In this document: positions 9,809-19,456 of the stretch, piece after piece
How positions within the stretch are numbered: the stretch's first letter is position 1
Layout of the letters: every line of letters starts with the position of its first letter
Assembly (NCBI RefSeq): GCF_000425165.1
Contig: NZ_AULG01000024.1
Span: 32,849 to 96,848, forward strand
From: Photobacterium halotolerans DSM 18316
GTDB taxonomy: Bacteria > Pseudomonadota > Gammaproteobacteria > Enterobacterales > Vibrionaceae
Length of the DNA: 64,000 nucleotides
Direction: 5' to 3'
Made by a program: the position numbers and the translations under genes
Notes under the pieces: generated by a model
Told to the model about the DNA's origin: nothing
What the model saw: the letters and a program-made list of their open reading frames with translations, nothing else
The model's database searches: none

Positions 9809-10535
9809 TTATGTGTTGTTATCCCAATCCCCGCGAATATTATCCAATGCTTGGCGCATTAAATTATCGTCATAGACAGGTCCAAAGAAGTCATAATCGT
9901 TTCTGTTATAGTCATCGTCTGAACGAACATCACCAGCTTCACCGCAAATCGCAGCGCCGTTTCCACTTCCATCGCCAGCAAAAAATCCAACGTTTTCAGC
10001 TGGATTATCGTTAAACCAAAGCTGTTCATGTGCGCGGTGATGGTTGCTGCTCCCATCGGGAATACCATTGCTATTATAATAAGATTCATCACCACCTAAT
10101 GGCCTGAACCCAAATCTCGCTAATCCCAATGGGTCGATATAACTCGGTGGATCTCCCCTAACATATGAATAAATATTCACCCCCACCCAACCCAATCGGA
10201 TCCCGCTGAATGTACCGCCCAGTATTCGGATCGTAATCCCGGTAGAAATTGTAGTTCAGGCCGGACTCTGAATCCCGGTATTGCCCCGGAAAGCCGATAT
10301 TGAAAGTGACTGGCTGAGCAGTGCCACCTGTTTTCCCAAACGGGCTCCTCGCCTGTTGCCAGATCAGGTTTTGTGCCTGAATCAGCCCGACCGGGGTGGA
10401 CAGGTGATCACTCAGCACATCTGAAATCTGACCGTCTGCATCGACAGTGGCAGGGGCGTAACCTGTGGCGCCGTAGGTATAGTCTTTCTGACCCTGAGGG
10501 CCACTTTCACGAAGTAAAGTGTTCCCCAGCCAGTA
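9809..10535 (-). pseudogene. Displaced RHS C-terminal cassette A (core plus toxin tip, frameshifted)
   Basis: The core part (10180-10535) nearly duplicates the main RHS gene at 11816-12171 and contains the hyperconserved end YRDYDPNTGRYIQRDPIGLGGG. The tip (9809 to about 10185) continues as VNIYSYVRGDPPSYIDPLGL and then a distinct domain of about 100 aa with HHRAHEQLWFNDNP and an acidic, Asn-rich end. The two parts are in different frames: a G-run near 10177-10181 has lost one base or gained two. With no N-terminus it is an orphan toxin cassette. I do not recognise the tip family. Confidence 0.8.
10180..10535 (-). repeat. RHS core direct repeat, copy in cassette A
   Basis: About 356 bp almost identical to 11816-12171 with only scattered substitutions. 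Identity stops abruptly at CCAGTA (10535), after which unrelated sequence begins. Confidence 0.85.
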
Positions 10536-10649
10536 GGATGATTAAGGTGCCTGTCCCGACATTTATTACTCGGGGCATACCTGGGGTTTTCTTTCGGTAG
10601 TACATATTGCAGAGTGGCCTCCCTTATTTGCTCGCTAAAGCAGGCCTTG

Positions 10650-11228
10650 TCATTTTACTTGCTTCTCAGCAAATGCAAGTTTCTTTTTCTCTGCATCACT
10701 GATAGAAGATTCTACCGGTTTATACAGCGTAGCAACTTTGGCGTAATCTTTATTTTTCCAAGCAATTTTTACTTCTCTTCTGATATGCGCCAGCTTGCTT
10801 TTCAACTCATACTGGTCACACTCTCTTTCTCTTAAACCCGATAGGCGTTTAAAAACGAACTCATTATGTTGCAATAACTCAACTGCATAGGTAGACAATA
10901 ACGACGACAGTTTGGCAACACAGTTAGCCAGTACGGAAGGAGTGCTGGCCTGGAAAAAGGTATACCTTTCTTTTTCGGCCACACCCTCCAGTCTAAGAAT
11001 TTCTCCCATATTAAATGGCCGCTCTTGCCCACCATACAGAACATTCAGCTCACCAATTTCAACATCGAGTTCATACGAACGGTCTGCATCATAACGCACA
11101 GCCACAAACACCTTATCACTTTCAAAACGAACTACATGGTTCGTAACTTCAACACAGCGAAAATGGTAATCAGAAACAAGGAACGAAAAACCTTTCTGAA
11201 CCAAACTTTCAAAATCATTAGTGCTCAT
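10650..11228 (-). CDS. Possible immunity protein of the main RHS toxin tip
   Basis: A 192-aa soluble-looking protein (MSTNDFESLVQKGFSFLVSDYHFRC... start). The N-terminal half has alternating beta-like segments (FESDKVFVAVRYDADRSYEL) and the C-terminal half is lysine-rich and helical. The start at 11228 is used because the frame upstream runs back into the RHS 3' end. It begins 35 bases after the RHS stop on the same strand, the standard position of an RHS immunity gene. No family was recognised. Confidence 0.6.
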   Translation of the reverse strand: MSTNDFESLVQKGFSFLVSDYHFRCVEVTNHVVRFESDKVFVAVRYDADRSYELDVEIGELNVLYGGQERPFNMGEILRLEGVAEKERYTFFQASTPSVLANCVAKLSSLLSTYAVELLQHNEFVFKRLSGLRERECDQYELKSKLAHIRREVKIAWKNKDYAKVATLYKPVESSISDAEKKKLAFAEKQVK

Positions 11229-11262
11229 CTTAATCCCCAAATAGCAATTCCCATCCGCCCAA

Positions 11263-13796
11263 TTAATTGGGTGGATGGTAAGCTCCTGTTGATGAGTTGT
11301 ATTGCCAACCACGCGACTCTAATAATTTGCGCTCGGCATTTAAGAAGCCACCTGTATCTATCTGCTGGCCAGTTTTGGGGTCACGGTATGAATCATAAAT
11401 TGGATTTCCCTTATTCATCTGCTCACGTAAATGACCTGAGTTCTGTTTCCAATTTGCTTTAGCACTGCCTTTGTCAGGCAAGTGGAGCATAAAATCTCCG
11501 TCCTTCCAGCCATCAGCTTTCGTCGTAGATTCTTTACCCCATTTGAAAAGGTTCAGTCCACCTTTGTCTGCGCCCTTTGCAACCCGGCTCGCAGCCCCCA
11601 GCCCCGTTGCACCGGGTATTGCTAACCCGGCTAAATCAGCCCCCAGTGCTGTTAGGTTACTGCCTAAGTTGCCGCAGTCGCCAAGAACATTGTCCGTTAA
11701 AATCCGATATAAATCATAGCCAATAAACCCGATGTCAGCGACAGTGTCAATGATTAACCCTGTCGAATCCGTATAGTTCAGCGGGTCTGCACCGGCATAG
11801 CTGTACAAGTTGTATCCCCCACCCAACCCAATCGGATCCCGCTGAATGTACCGCCCAGTATTCGGATCGTAATCCCGGTAGAAATTGTAGTTCAGGCCGG
11901 ACTCTGCATCCCGGTATTGCCCCGGAAAGCCGATATTGAAAGTGACTGGCTGAGCAGTGCCACCTGTTTTCCCAAACGGACTCCTCGCCTGTTGCCAGAT
12001 CAGGTTTTGTGCCTGAATCAGCCCGACCGGGGCGGACAGGTGATCACTCAGCACATCTGAAATCTGACCGTCTGCATCGACAGTGGCAGGGGCGTAACCT
12101 GTGGCGCCGTAGGTATAGTCTTTCTGACCCTGAGGGCCACTTTCACGAAGTAAAGTGTTCCCCAACCAGTAAAACTGCGTTTGCTCACCATTGACGGTTT
12201 TGCTGATCCGGCGTCCCAGAGGATCATAAGTATAGGCAGCGGTCACTTCGATGCTGGATTGCAGTGTGGTTTCACCATTTCCGGCATCTGCGCTGATCAC
12301 CCGCTCGCGCTGGTAACCGACCAAACGTTCTGCGTCGTTATAGGTGAAGGTTTCGATGGTGCTGCCGTCTTTACGGGTTTTCTTACTCAGATTACCGCGC
12401 AGGTCATATTCGTAGCTGAACTGATTATCTTCCAGCAACTTGCCGTCCGGGCTGTAAACACCGCCGAAGTCTAACCGGTTGCCTAATTCATCGTACTGAT
12501 ACTGATATTCTCCGGTGACTGTGTTCGCCCGAACTAAGCGCTGGCTGGCATCATAGGCAAAGGTCTGATTCTCGCCATCCTGAGTGATGCTTTCCAGTAA
12601 CCCCGACAGACTGTACGCATACTGCCAGTCTTTACTGAACGCGTCCTGGTTGTACCGCCGTGAGGTTAAACGGTTTAATGCATCGTACTGATTGGTTAAC
12701 ACCAACCCGTCGGGTGTTTGCTGCCGGGTAAGAATCCCGTTGGCATTCCAGTTGAATGAATAGCTCCCTTGCGGGGTGGTCATGTTCTGGATCTGACCAT
12801 TCGCATCATAAGCGTAACTGACGGGTGTCCCTGCGTTATCCCATTGTGCAATCTCACCAAATGGGGTGTAGCTGTACTGATGGGTCAACCCCTGACTGGT
12901 TTCCGACGTCAGCCTTGCCCATTGGTCATAGGCGCGAGTCAGGGTATCGTTGGCATTGCTGATTTTGGTCAGCTGACCACGCGCATTATAAGCGTATTCA
13001 ACCACTTCCGAGCCAACCGACAGAATCACCAGCCGCTTACCATCGTCATATTCATAACGGGTCACGATCCCCATCGGGTCGGTACTGCTGGCCAGCAGAT
13101 TATCCGTCCGGTAGGTATAGCTTTCTTTGCTGCCGTCATAGCGGGTCAGCACACTCAAACGACCATAGCTGTCGTAGCTATAAGTTTCCGTGGCGCCATT
13201 GGGTGCAATCACAGCCGTCAGCTTTCCGGCTTCGTCGTAGGTATAGCGGGTTTCAAGACCTGCCGGGTCCCGCTCGCTGAGTTTACGGCCTAATGCATCG
13301 TACTGATAACGCCAGCTTTGCCCGGCGGCATCCGTCACTTGCGTTAAGTAGCCATTGCCGTCATAACTCAGGGTTTGGGTTTGCCCCAGTGCATTCACGA
13401 CAGCAACAAGCTGCCCCTGATTGTTGTATGTGAAGGAAGTGACATTGCCTTCCGGATCTGTGCTGCTGGCAAGCAAACCATTTGCCAGATAACTGCGATG
13501 CGTCGTATCCCCTTTCGGCGTGGTGACTGAGGTCAGGTTGTGGCTGGCATCATAAGTCAGCGAGATGGTTCGGGATGCGCCACTGTCTGAGGTTTCAAGG
13601 CTGGAATTGGCAGGCAGATAAACCATGGCATTCGGATACCGGCTTTCTCCCGGATACTGGTATTGCCCTCAGTGTAAGATTTCACGCGGGCGCCGTTGTA
13701 AGTCACCGAGGTCACTACAATGCCGGCTTCATCACAGATTTCTTTCAGTTGACTGTAAACAAAAGCATCACCACTGGGCTTCATGTGTCTGTTCAC
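11263..13796 (-). pseudogene. RHS-repeat polymorphic toxin, N-terminally truncated and frameshifted
   Basis: The main frame (787 codons from 13626) is a run of YD/RHS repeats (about residues 20-560), the hyperconserved motif RDPIGLGGGYNLYSYAGADP, then a toxin tip of about 140 aa ending FLNAERKLLESRGWQYNSS. Upstream RHS sequence continues to 13796 in another frame (AFVYSQLKEICDEAG, KSYTEGNTS); one lost base near 13660-13670 explains the shift, since SYTEGNT would continue into QYPGESRYPNA. No PAAR, VgrG-binding or signal region exists beyond 13796, where lamB control DNA starts. The tip looks enzymatic, but I cannot assign a family. Confidence 0.85.
12534..12905 (-). repeat. RHS core segment duplicated at 9012-9384
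   Basis: About 372 bp of the main RHS core is repeated almost exactly in fragment B, with a one-base insertion there. Together with the 11816-12171 / 10180-10535 pair, it shows two separate duplications of the RHS core. Confidence 0.85.
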
Positions 13797-14225
13797 AGAT
13801 TATGATTGACGAACTATTGTTCTCCTCCCGGACAAAGCGTGATCTCACTATCCATTTTCAACTTAGATAACAGCGCATTGGTGAAATTTCGTGATCCAAT
13901 AGTCAAAAAATTACTCTTGAACCTATTTTTTTGAATACCCCCCTACAAAGTGTGATCCACACACTCAGCCCCCCTGCTACTCCATAAATCAATAGCTTCA
14001 GGGAGGATGTTACGCCTTTATTGCAGGCGCAGAATAAAAACATCCATTACGGACGCAATCCTTCTCAAAAAAAGCACTAGGATTAATTTCATGCAGTGCA
14101 AATGTTGACTGAGGGGCGCGCTAATCAGGGTGAGCATTACCTGTACCTGAGCACTCTGATTGCTGCATTCGGCGGAGCCGAAAGCAAACAAGATAATAAA
14201 AACGCATCCATCAAGGAGTTAAGCA
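13797..14225 (+). promoter_or_regulatory. lamB control region with MalT boxes
   Basis: No gene is seen. A MalT-type box GGGAGGAG reads on the minus strand at 13822-13829, only about 25 bp from the RHS truncation point. GGGAGGATG lies at 14001-14009, identical with its flanks to the malK-side box. TGTGATCCACACACT (13951-13965) is a weak CRP-like half-palindrome. The region fits MalT/CRP control of lamB. Confidence 0.6.
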
Positions 14226-15434
14226 ATGAAACTGAACAAAATCTGCCTGACAGCCGCTGCCGTCTCCGCAGCACTGATGTCTGCCGCTACTTATGCAGAA
14301 GTGGACTTTCACGGTTATATGCGTGCGGGTGTCGGTGTGAGCGGTGAAAACGGTTCAACTGTCGCTTATGAGAAAAACAAAGTCGGCCGTCTGGGCAACG
14401 AAAATGACGTTTATGGCGAGCTGGGTCTTGGCAAGGAAGTGTACAACGAGAATGGTAAGTCATTCTATGTTGACTCCATGCTGGCTGTCGCCACTGACGG
14501 TTCAAGTGACTGGGAAGGTTTGGGTGTAAATGACGATGGTTCAGATAACATCGCCTTGCGCCAGTTCAATGTGGTGGCGAAAGGTTTCATTGCAGGCGAC
14601 CAGGATGCCGCTGTCTGGGCAGGTAAGCGTTACTACCAGCGCCATGATATCCATATTTCTGACTTCTACTACTGGGACACTTCAGGCGCCGGTGCCGGTC
14701 TGGAAAACCTGAGTGTCGGTCCGGGTAAAATGTCTGTGGCTGTGATTCGTGATGATTCCGGCGAGGTGAACGTCAACAACTTTGATCTGCGTTATGCCGG
14801 TCTGGGTCTGTGGAGCGATGCCAGCCTGGAGCTGGGCGTGAACTACGGCCTGGTCAACGCAACTGACGCTCAAGATGCAGCTAATGAGTTCAACGACGGT
14901 GTAATGCTGACAGCAGAGCTGACGCAGGGCGGATTCCTGAACGGCTTCAACAAAACTGCGCTGCAGTTCGGTACCGAAGGTTACGGTGAGCAAATGGCCG
15001 GTCTGGGTGCGGGTCACTATTTCAATGCCACCTCAAACGATGGTGCGCAGGGTTATCGTCTGATCAACTGGGGCGTTATTGCACCCTCTTCAACCTGGGA
15101 AATTGGCCACCAGCTGGTTTACGCAAACACCAGCTACGACAGCAAGGATGATCACACTATCATTAGTGCCGTTATCCGCCCTGAGTACAAGTGGAACGAC
15201 AACGTGAAGACTATCTTCGAAGCCGGTTACTATGACGAAGACAATTCTGGCGTCGACAAGTCTGGCAGCAAGCTGACTATTGCTCAGGCGCTCACAGCAG
15301 GACCAAGCTTCTGGGCACGTCCTGAGCTGCGTTTCTACGCCAGCTACCTGTCTGATTACGATAACGACAATGCCTTCGGCGCAGGTAACGACACTGAGTA
15401 CAACATTGGTGCTCAGGTTGAAGCCTGGTGGTAA
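14226..15434 (+). CDS. lamB: Maltoporin LamB
   Basis: This outer-membrane trimeric porin for maltodextrins has 402 aa. The signal peptide is [20 protein letters not shown] with cleavage after TYA. The mature N-terminus [15 protein letters not shown] and internal motifs such as [20 protein letters not shown] and [18 protein letters not shown] are characteristic. The protein ends in aromatic residues (VEAWW), as beta-barrels require for assembly. AAGGAG precedes the ATG. It supplies substrate to MalE; MalT boxes lie upstream. Confidence 0.96.
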   Translation: MKLNKICLTAAAVSAALMSAATYAEVDFHGYMRAGVGVSGENGSTVAYEKNKVGRLGNENDVYGELGLGKEVYNENGKSFYVDSMLAVATDGSSDWEGLGVNDDGSDNIALRQFNVVAKGFIAGDQDAAVWAGKRYYQRHDIHISDFYYWDTSGAGAGLENLSVGPGKMSVAVIRDDSGEVNVNNFDLRYAGLGLWSDASLELGVNYGLVNATDAQDAANEFNDGVMLTAELTQGGFLNGFNKTALQFGTEGYGEQMAGLGAGHYFNATSNDGAQGYRLINWGVIAPSSTWEIGHQLVYANTSYDSKDDHTIISAVIRPEYKWNDNVKTIFEAGYYDEDNSGVDKSGSKLTIAQALTAGPSFWARPELRFYASYLSDYDNDNAFGAGNDTEYNIGAQVEAWW

Positions 15435-15460
15435 TCAAACACTAATACCGTGTGTTAAAA

Positions 15461-15493
15461 ACAGCCAGTCGCTATTGACTGGCTGTTGTTTTT
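15461..15493 (+). terminator. Terminator after lamB
   Basis: A perfect 10-bp stem ACAGCCAGTC / GACTGGCTGT followed by TGTTTTT lies 26 bases after the lamB stop. Confidence 0.85.
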
Positions 15494-15508
15494 CAGGGAA
15501 TCGCAAAC

Positions 15509-17467
15509 TTGTCTTTTATGCAGCATACCGACATCGGCTTTGGCTCTACACTCACGAGCGAAGGCTGCCACTTCCGTTTATATGGCCCGGATATTCTTAC
15601 GCTGGAAGTGGTGCTATTCGATAAGGAAGGCATTGCCATCGCATGTCATAGTCTTGAGCGCCAAGCAAACGATCACTGGACTGTTTTCATCCGGGGCATC
15701 GGCGAAAACACCGGCTATGCCTTTCTTGTGACTACAGCGACTGACCTTTCAGCGCAATGGCTGCTTGATCCCCATGCGCACAGAGTACAGCAGCAGCCGG
15801 CACCTGATCGGACATCTGATCTGGTCACTGCTCCGGAATGGATAGCCTACACCACTTGCCATGATTTCGACTGGCAGGGGTGCGAGCGTCCGGCCATTGC
15901 TCCGGAGAAAACGGTTCTGTGTGAAGTGCATGTGAAAGGTTACACCAAAGCCAATCCGGATCTTCCCGCCAATCTGCGCGGCACGTATTCAGGGTTGTGC
16001 CACCCTGTCACTTTGGCCCATTTCAGGCAATCAGGCATCACCAGCTTGCAGCTCATGCCGATTGCGGCAAAAGCAGATGAAACGCACCTCGCTGCCAAAT
16101 CTCTGACCAATTTCTGGGGCTACAACCCGATTGCATGGTCTGCACCAGACCAACGTTTCGCCTCAGCCGATCCGGTGCGAGAGTGTAAAACCATGATTCG
16201 CACCCTGCATGCTCACGGCATAGAAGTCATTCTCGATGTGGTCTACAACCATACCGCCGAAGAAGGGGATGGCGGTCCGGTGTTTCACTTTAAAGCACTC
16301 GACAACCAGAGCTATTTAAAAGACGAGCAGGGGCAATTCAAAAACTATACCGGCTGTGGCAATACCCTGGATGTCAGCCACCCGCCCATGCTGCAGGCCA
16401 TATTGCAATCATTGCGTAGCTGGGTGTTGAATTATCAGGTGGATGGGTTTCGGTTTGATCTTGCGGCAACGCTGGGCCGGAACCATGACCACTTTTCGTC
16501 AGACTCTGCTTTCTTTGCCGCGATACGCAATGATCCGGTGCTCAGCAGTGTAAAACTGATTGCCGAACCCTGGGACATAGGACCAGATGGCTATCAGTCT
16601 GGCGCTTTTCCGGCCGGCTGGCATGAATGCAACGACCAGTTCCGGGACAATTGGCGCAGTTTCTGGCTGCATGACGCCCCTGCTTCTGCGGTTGCCCCTC
16701 ACCTGCTGGGTTCGCAACCACAGTTTCCTGCCCAAAACTGGCCGCAAAAATACAGTATCAATTACCTCTGTTATCACGACGGATTCACCCTGCAGGATCT
16801 GGTGTCATTCAATGACAGACATAACCACGCCAATGGCGAAAATAATTGTGACGGTCATCCTGATAACCGCTCCAATAATCAGGGGACAGAAGGTTTAGCT
16901 GCAACAACCGCTGTTCAAAACAGACGGGAAAAGCAAAAGCGTAACCTGATGACCAGCTTATTGTTCAGTCTGGGCATTCCCCATCTGTTAGGTGCTGACC
17001 TGCACTCGCACAGCCAGCAGGGCAACAACAACGCTTATTGTCAGGACAACGACACCAACTGGGTAAACTGGGCACTCTCCAGAGAAGAGTACAAATTCAG
17101 AAATTGGTTGCAGTCACTGATTCAGCATCGTCAAACCGTCATGCCAGCTATCATGAGAGCAATGACAGACAAAACGTCTGCGCCAGCCACGATTAGCTGG
17201 CTGACTCCCACAGGAACACCGATGGATGACCAGAATTGGGCCGGACGCCAGCCTTTTTCCTGTCTCATTCAGGCCGACGATAACAACGCCCTGCTTTATC
17301 TGCTCAACCCTGATGATTATCCGGTACGCTTCCGCTTGCCATCGTCACTGCACAGCTGGACTTGTCTGGTTGATACCGCTGAGGACCAGTTGGCTGCTCG
17401 GAACATTCACCAGTCAGACTGCCTGGTCCGGCCCGTTTCTATGGTGATCCTCATTCCGGCATCCTAA
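15509..17467 (+). CDS. GH13 glycogen/maltodextrin debranching enzyme (GlgX/isoamylase type)
   Basis: A 652-aa alpha-1,6-glucosidase of the isoamylase/GlgX group. The N-terminal beta-sandwich (about residues 10-110) precedes the catalytic barrel. GH13 motifs are visible: DVVYNHTAEE, the nucleophile Asp in VDGFRFDLA, the acid/base Glu in LIAEPWD, and YLCYHDGFT with the transition-state Asp. Two starts are possible; TTG at 15509 has AGGGAA eight bases upstream, whereas ATG at 15518 is too far away. No signal peptide is seen. Its place after lamB suggests use on imported maltodextrin or stored glycogen. Confidence 0.88.
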   Translation: MSFMQHTDIGFGSTLTSEGCHFRLYGPDILTLEVVLFDKEGIAIACHSLERQANDHWTVFIRGIGENTGYAFLVTTATDLSAQWLLDPHAHRVQQQPAPDRTSDLVTAPEWIAYTTCHDFDWQGCERPAIAPEKTVLCEVHVKGYTKANPDLPANLRGTYSGLCHPVTLAHFRQSGITSLQLMPIAAKADETHLAAKSLTNFWGYNPIAWSAPDQRFASADPVRECKTMIRTLHAHGIEVILDVVYNHTAEEGDGGPVFHFKALDNQSYLKDEQGQFKNYTGCGNTLDVSHPPMLQAILQSLRSWVLNYQVDGFRFDLAATLGRNHDHFSSDSAFFAAIRNDPVLSSVKLIAEPWDIGPDGYQSGAFPAGWHECNDQFRDNWRSFWLHDAPASAVAPHLLGSQPQFPAQNWPQKYSINYLCYHDGFTLQDLVSFNDRHNHANGENNCDGHPDNRSNNQGTEGLAATTAVQNRREKQKRNLMTSLLFSLGIPHLLGADLHSHSQQGNNNAYCQDNDTNWVNWALSREEYKFRNWLQSLIQHRQTVMPAIMRAMTDKTSAPATISWLTPTGTPMDDQNWAGRQPFSCLIQADDNNALLYLLNPDDYPVRFRLPSSLHSWTCLVDTAEDQLAARNIHQSDCLVRPVSMVILIPAS

Positions 17468-17545
17468 AACACAGGCATTCGTCTTATCTCCTACACTTAG
17501 GGTCTTGTATAAACTTCAGGCGCAGACTTGTAACCCCGCCACAAC

Positions 17546-17564
17546 AATGATAATAATTATCATT
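17546..17564. promoter_or_regulatory. Fur box
   Basis: A perfect 9-1-9 inverted repeat AATGATAAT-A-ATTATCATT matches the Fur consensus core. It lies 27 bp before the FagA-like gene, so Fe(II)-Fur should repress this operon when iron is plentiful. Confidence 0.85.
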
Positions 17565-17590
17565 AAAGTTTATTAAGTGTGGAGTGATTG

Positions 17591-17968
17591 ATGAGCAGAT
17601 CCAGTACGCTGTACCGACAGTTCTTTCTGGCAGAAGAGCGTTTTCTGAATCACCCTCTTATCCCAGGGTTCGAACAGGATGTCATCGTTGACATGACACA
17701 GGCCGGAATGAATCTGGCAGCGTACTACGGGCAACAGAACGCATTGCGCAACCCTCTGCTTCAGGAGCTGTTTCTGAGGCGTGTTTTCTTTCATTTGTGC
17801 AACAGTGTTGAAGATAAACACCAATCCCGTGTTTTTCGCCGTATTTGTCTGGATTATCTGCATTGTCCCTTGCTCGCTCTGAAAAAATGTTATGGCGATA
17901 ATCACGTCAGTAAATTCCTGTCTCTGAAACAAAGCCTCCTACAGTTACATCATTCCTCCGGATTATAA
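17591..17968 (+). CDS. FagA-like protein (Fur-associated gene upstream of fumC)
   Basis: A 125-aa soluble protein, helical and rich in aromatic residues and Arg (FLRRVFFHLCN; VFRRICLDYLHCPLLALKKCYG). The ATG at 17591 follows GGAGTGATTG. It lies 12 bases before fumC, downstream of a Fur box. In Pseudomonas the iron-starvation operon fagA-fumC-(orfX)-sodA has a small protein of similar size and the pattern RxxCLDxxxxPLxxL at this place. The FagA assignment rests on that context and a loose motif match. Its function is unknown. Confidence 0.6.
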   Translation: MSRSSTLYRQFFLAEERFLNHPLIPGFEQDVIVDMTQAGMNLAAYYGQQNALRNPLLQELFLRRVFFHLCNSVEDKHQSRVFRRICLDYLHCPLLALKKCYGDNHVSKFLSLKQSLLQLHHSSGL

Positions 17969-17980
17969 GGAACCACGGAA

Positions 17981-19366
17981 ATGACGACATCCTACCGCAT
18001 TGAAAAAGACAGCATGGGCGAAGTGAACGTCCCGAAAGAGGCGCTTTATCAGGCGCAGACCCAGCGGGCCGTGAACAACTTTCCCGTCAGCGGACTGACA
18101 ATGCCTGTCCAGTTCATCAAAGCCCTGGCATTTGTGAAACAAGCCGCCGCAAGAAGCAATCTCGACCTTGAGCTGCTGGATTCAGACATCGCCCATGCCA
18201 TTATCGACAGCTGTCAGGAAATCATTGATGGTCACCACCTCGACCAGTTCCCGATTGATGTTTTCCAGACCGGCTCCGGAACCAGCTCCAACATGAATGC
18301 CAACGAAGTCATCGCCACGCTCGCGTCAAAGCGTGCGGGTCAAGTTGTCAGCCCGAATGATCACGTCAACATGGGACAGAGCAGTAACGATGTGATCCCA
18401 ACCACCATTCAGGTCAGCGCCGCACTGGCATGCCACGAGCAACTGCTGCCTGCGATGGCGCACATCTGTCATACCCTTGATGAGAAAGCCTCTGCGGTCG
18501 GCCATATCGTCAAAACCGGCCGGACACACCTGATGGATGCCATGCCGGTCACGCTGGCGCAGGAGCTGCTTGGCTGGAAGACACAGATCGAGAAAGCACG
18601 CCTGGGCATACTGCATAGTCTGGACAATGTTTCAGCATTGGCTCAGGGAGGGACGGCAGTCGGCACCGGAATCAACGCCGATCCGACATTTGCGGCGGTG
18701 TTTGCCAATAACCTCTCAGTGTCGGCAGAAATTCCGTTTACCAGCAGCGATAACTTTTTCTACAACCTCAGCAGCCAGGACGCTATCGTGAGCCTGTCGG
18801 GTCAGCTGAAAACCGCCGCTGTGGCCATGATGAAAATTGCCAATGATCTGCGCTGGATGAATTCAGGCCCTCTGGCCGGGCTGGGGGAAATCGAGCTCGA
18901 AGCGCTGCAGCCAGGTTCATCCATCATGCCGGGCAAAGTGAACCCTGTAATACCTGAAGCCGCGGCTATGGTTTCCGCCCAGGTGATTGGCAACGACAGC
19001 ACCATTACAGTGGCCGGACAGTCCGGGAATTTCCAGCTCAATGTGATGTTACCTGTCATTGCCTATAACCTGCTGCAAAGCATTGAACTTCTGTCGAATA
19101 CCTTCAAGCTGCTGGCGGATAAAGCCATTGCCAGTTTTAGTGTACGGGAAGACAAATTGCAGGAAGCTCTGGCGAAGAACCCGATTCTGGTCACGGCGCT
19201 CAATCCGGTTATCGGCTATTTGAAAGCGGCTGAAATTGCCAAGAAAGCCTACAAAGAGAACAGAGATATTCTGGATGTCGCAGAAGAGGAAACTGATTTA
19301 TCGCGGCAGGAGCTTGAACATTTGCTGGATCCGCAAAAGCTCACCACGGGCGGTGTTGCTCATTAA
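17981..19366 (+). CDS. fumC: Class II fumarase (fumarate hydratase)
   Basis: It interconverts fumarate and L-malate without an iron-sulfur cluster. The 461-aa protein shows the FumC signatures TGSGTSSNMNANEVIA, the TGRTHLMDAMPVTLAQE substrate loop, and GSSIMPGKVNPVIPEA with the catalytic Ser loop. Being iron-free and stable, it replaces cluster-containing fumarases in iron starvation or oxidative stress, which fits the Fur box upstream. It is co-transcribed with the FagA-like gene (12-base gap). Confidence 0.96.
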   Translation: MTTSYRIEKDSMGEVNVPKEALYQAQTQRAVNNFPVSGLTMPVQFIKALAFVKQAAARSNLDLELLDSDIAHAIIDSCQEIIDGHHLDQFPIDVFQTGSGTSSNMNANEVIATLASKRAGQVVSPNDHVNMGQSSNDVIPTTIQVSAALACHEQLLPAMAHICHTLDEKASAVGHIVKTGRTHLMDAMPVTLAQELLGWKTQIEKARLGILHSLDNVSALAQGGTAVGTGINADPTFAAVFANNLSVSAEIPFTSSDNFFYNLSSQDAIVSLSGQLKTAAVAMMKIANDLRWMNSGPLAGLGEIELEALQPGSSIMPGKVNPVIPEAAAMVSAQVIGNDSTITVAGQSGNFQLNVMLPVIAYNLLQSIELLSNTFKLLADKAIASFSVREDKLQEALAKNPILVTALNPVIGYLKAAEIAKKAYKENRDILDVAEEETDLSRQELEHLLDPQKLTTGGVAH

Positions 19367-19430
19367 CATTGAGCATCGACATTAAGCGTTAATGCCTTAT
19401 CGTCGCAAAACGGTGTTCAGCATCATAAAT

Positions 19431-19456
19431 ATCAAGGGTTGGCCTCAGCTGACCCT
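19431..19456. terminator. Hairpin shared by convergent fumC and EAL genes
   Basis: CAAGGGT / ACCCTTG flank a 12-base loop. It overlaps the last codons of the minus-strand EAL gene and lies 64 bases after fumC. The T-run is poor, so termination is only probable. Confidence 0.4.

Noticed and set aside
12769..13293. 174-codon frame opposite the RHS gene
   Set aside because: It is the mirror of YD repeats, which often leave the opposite strand open.
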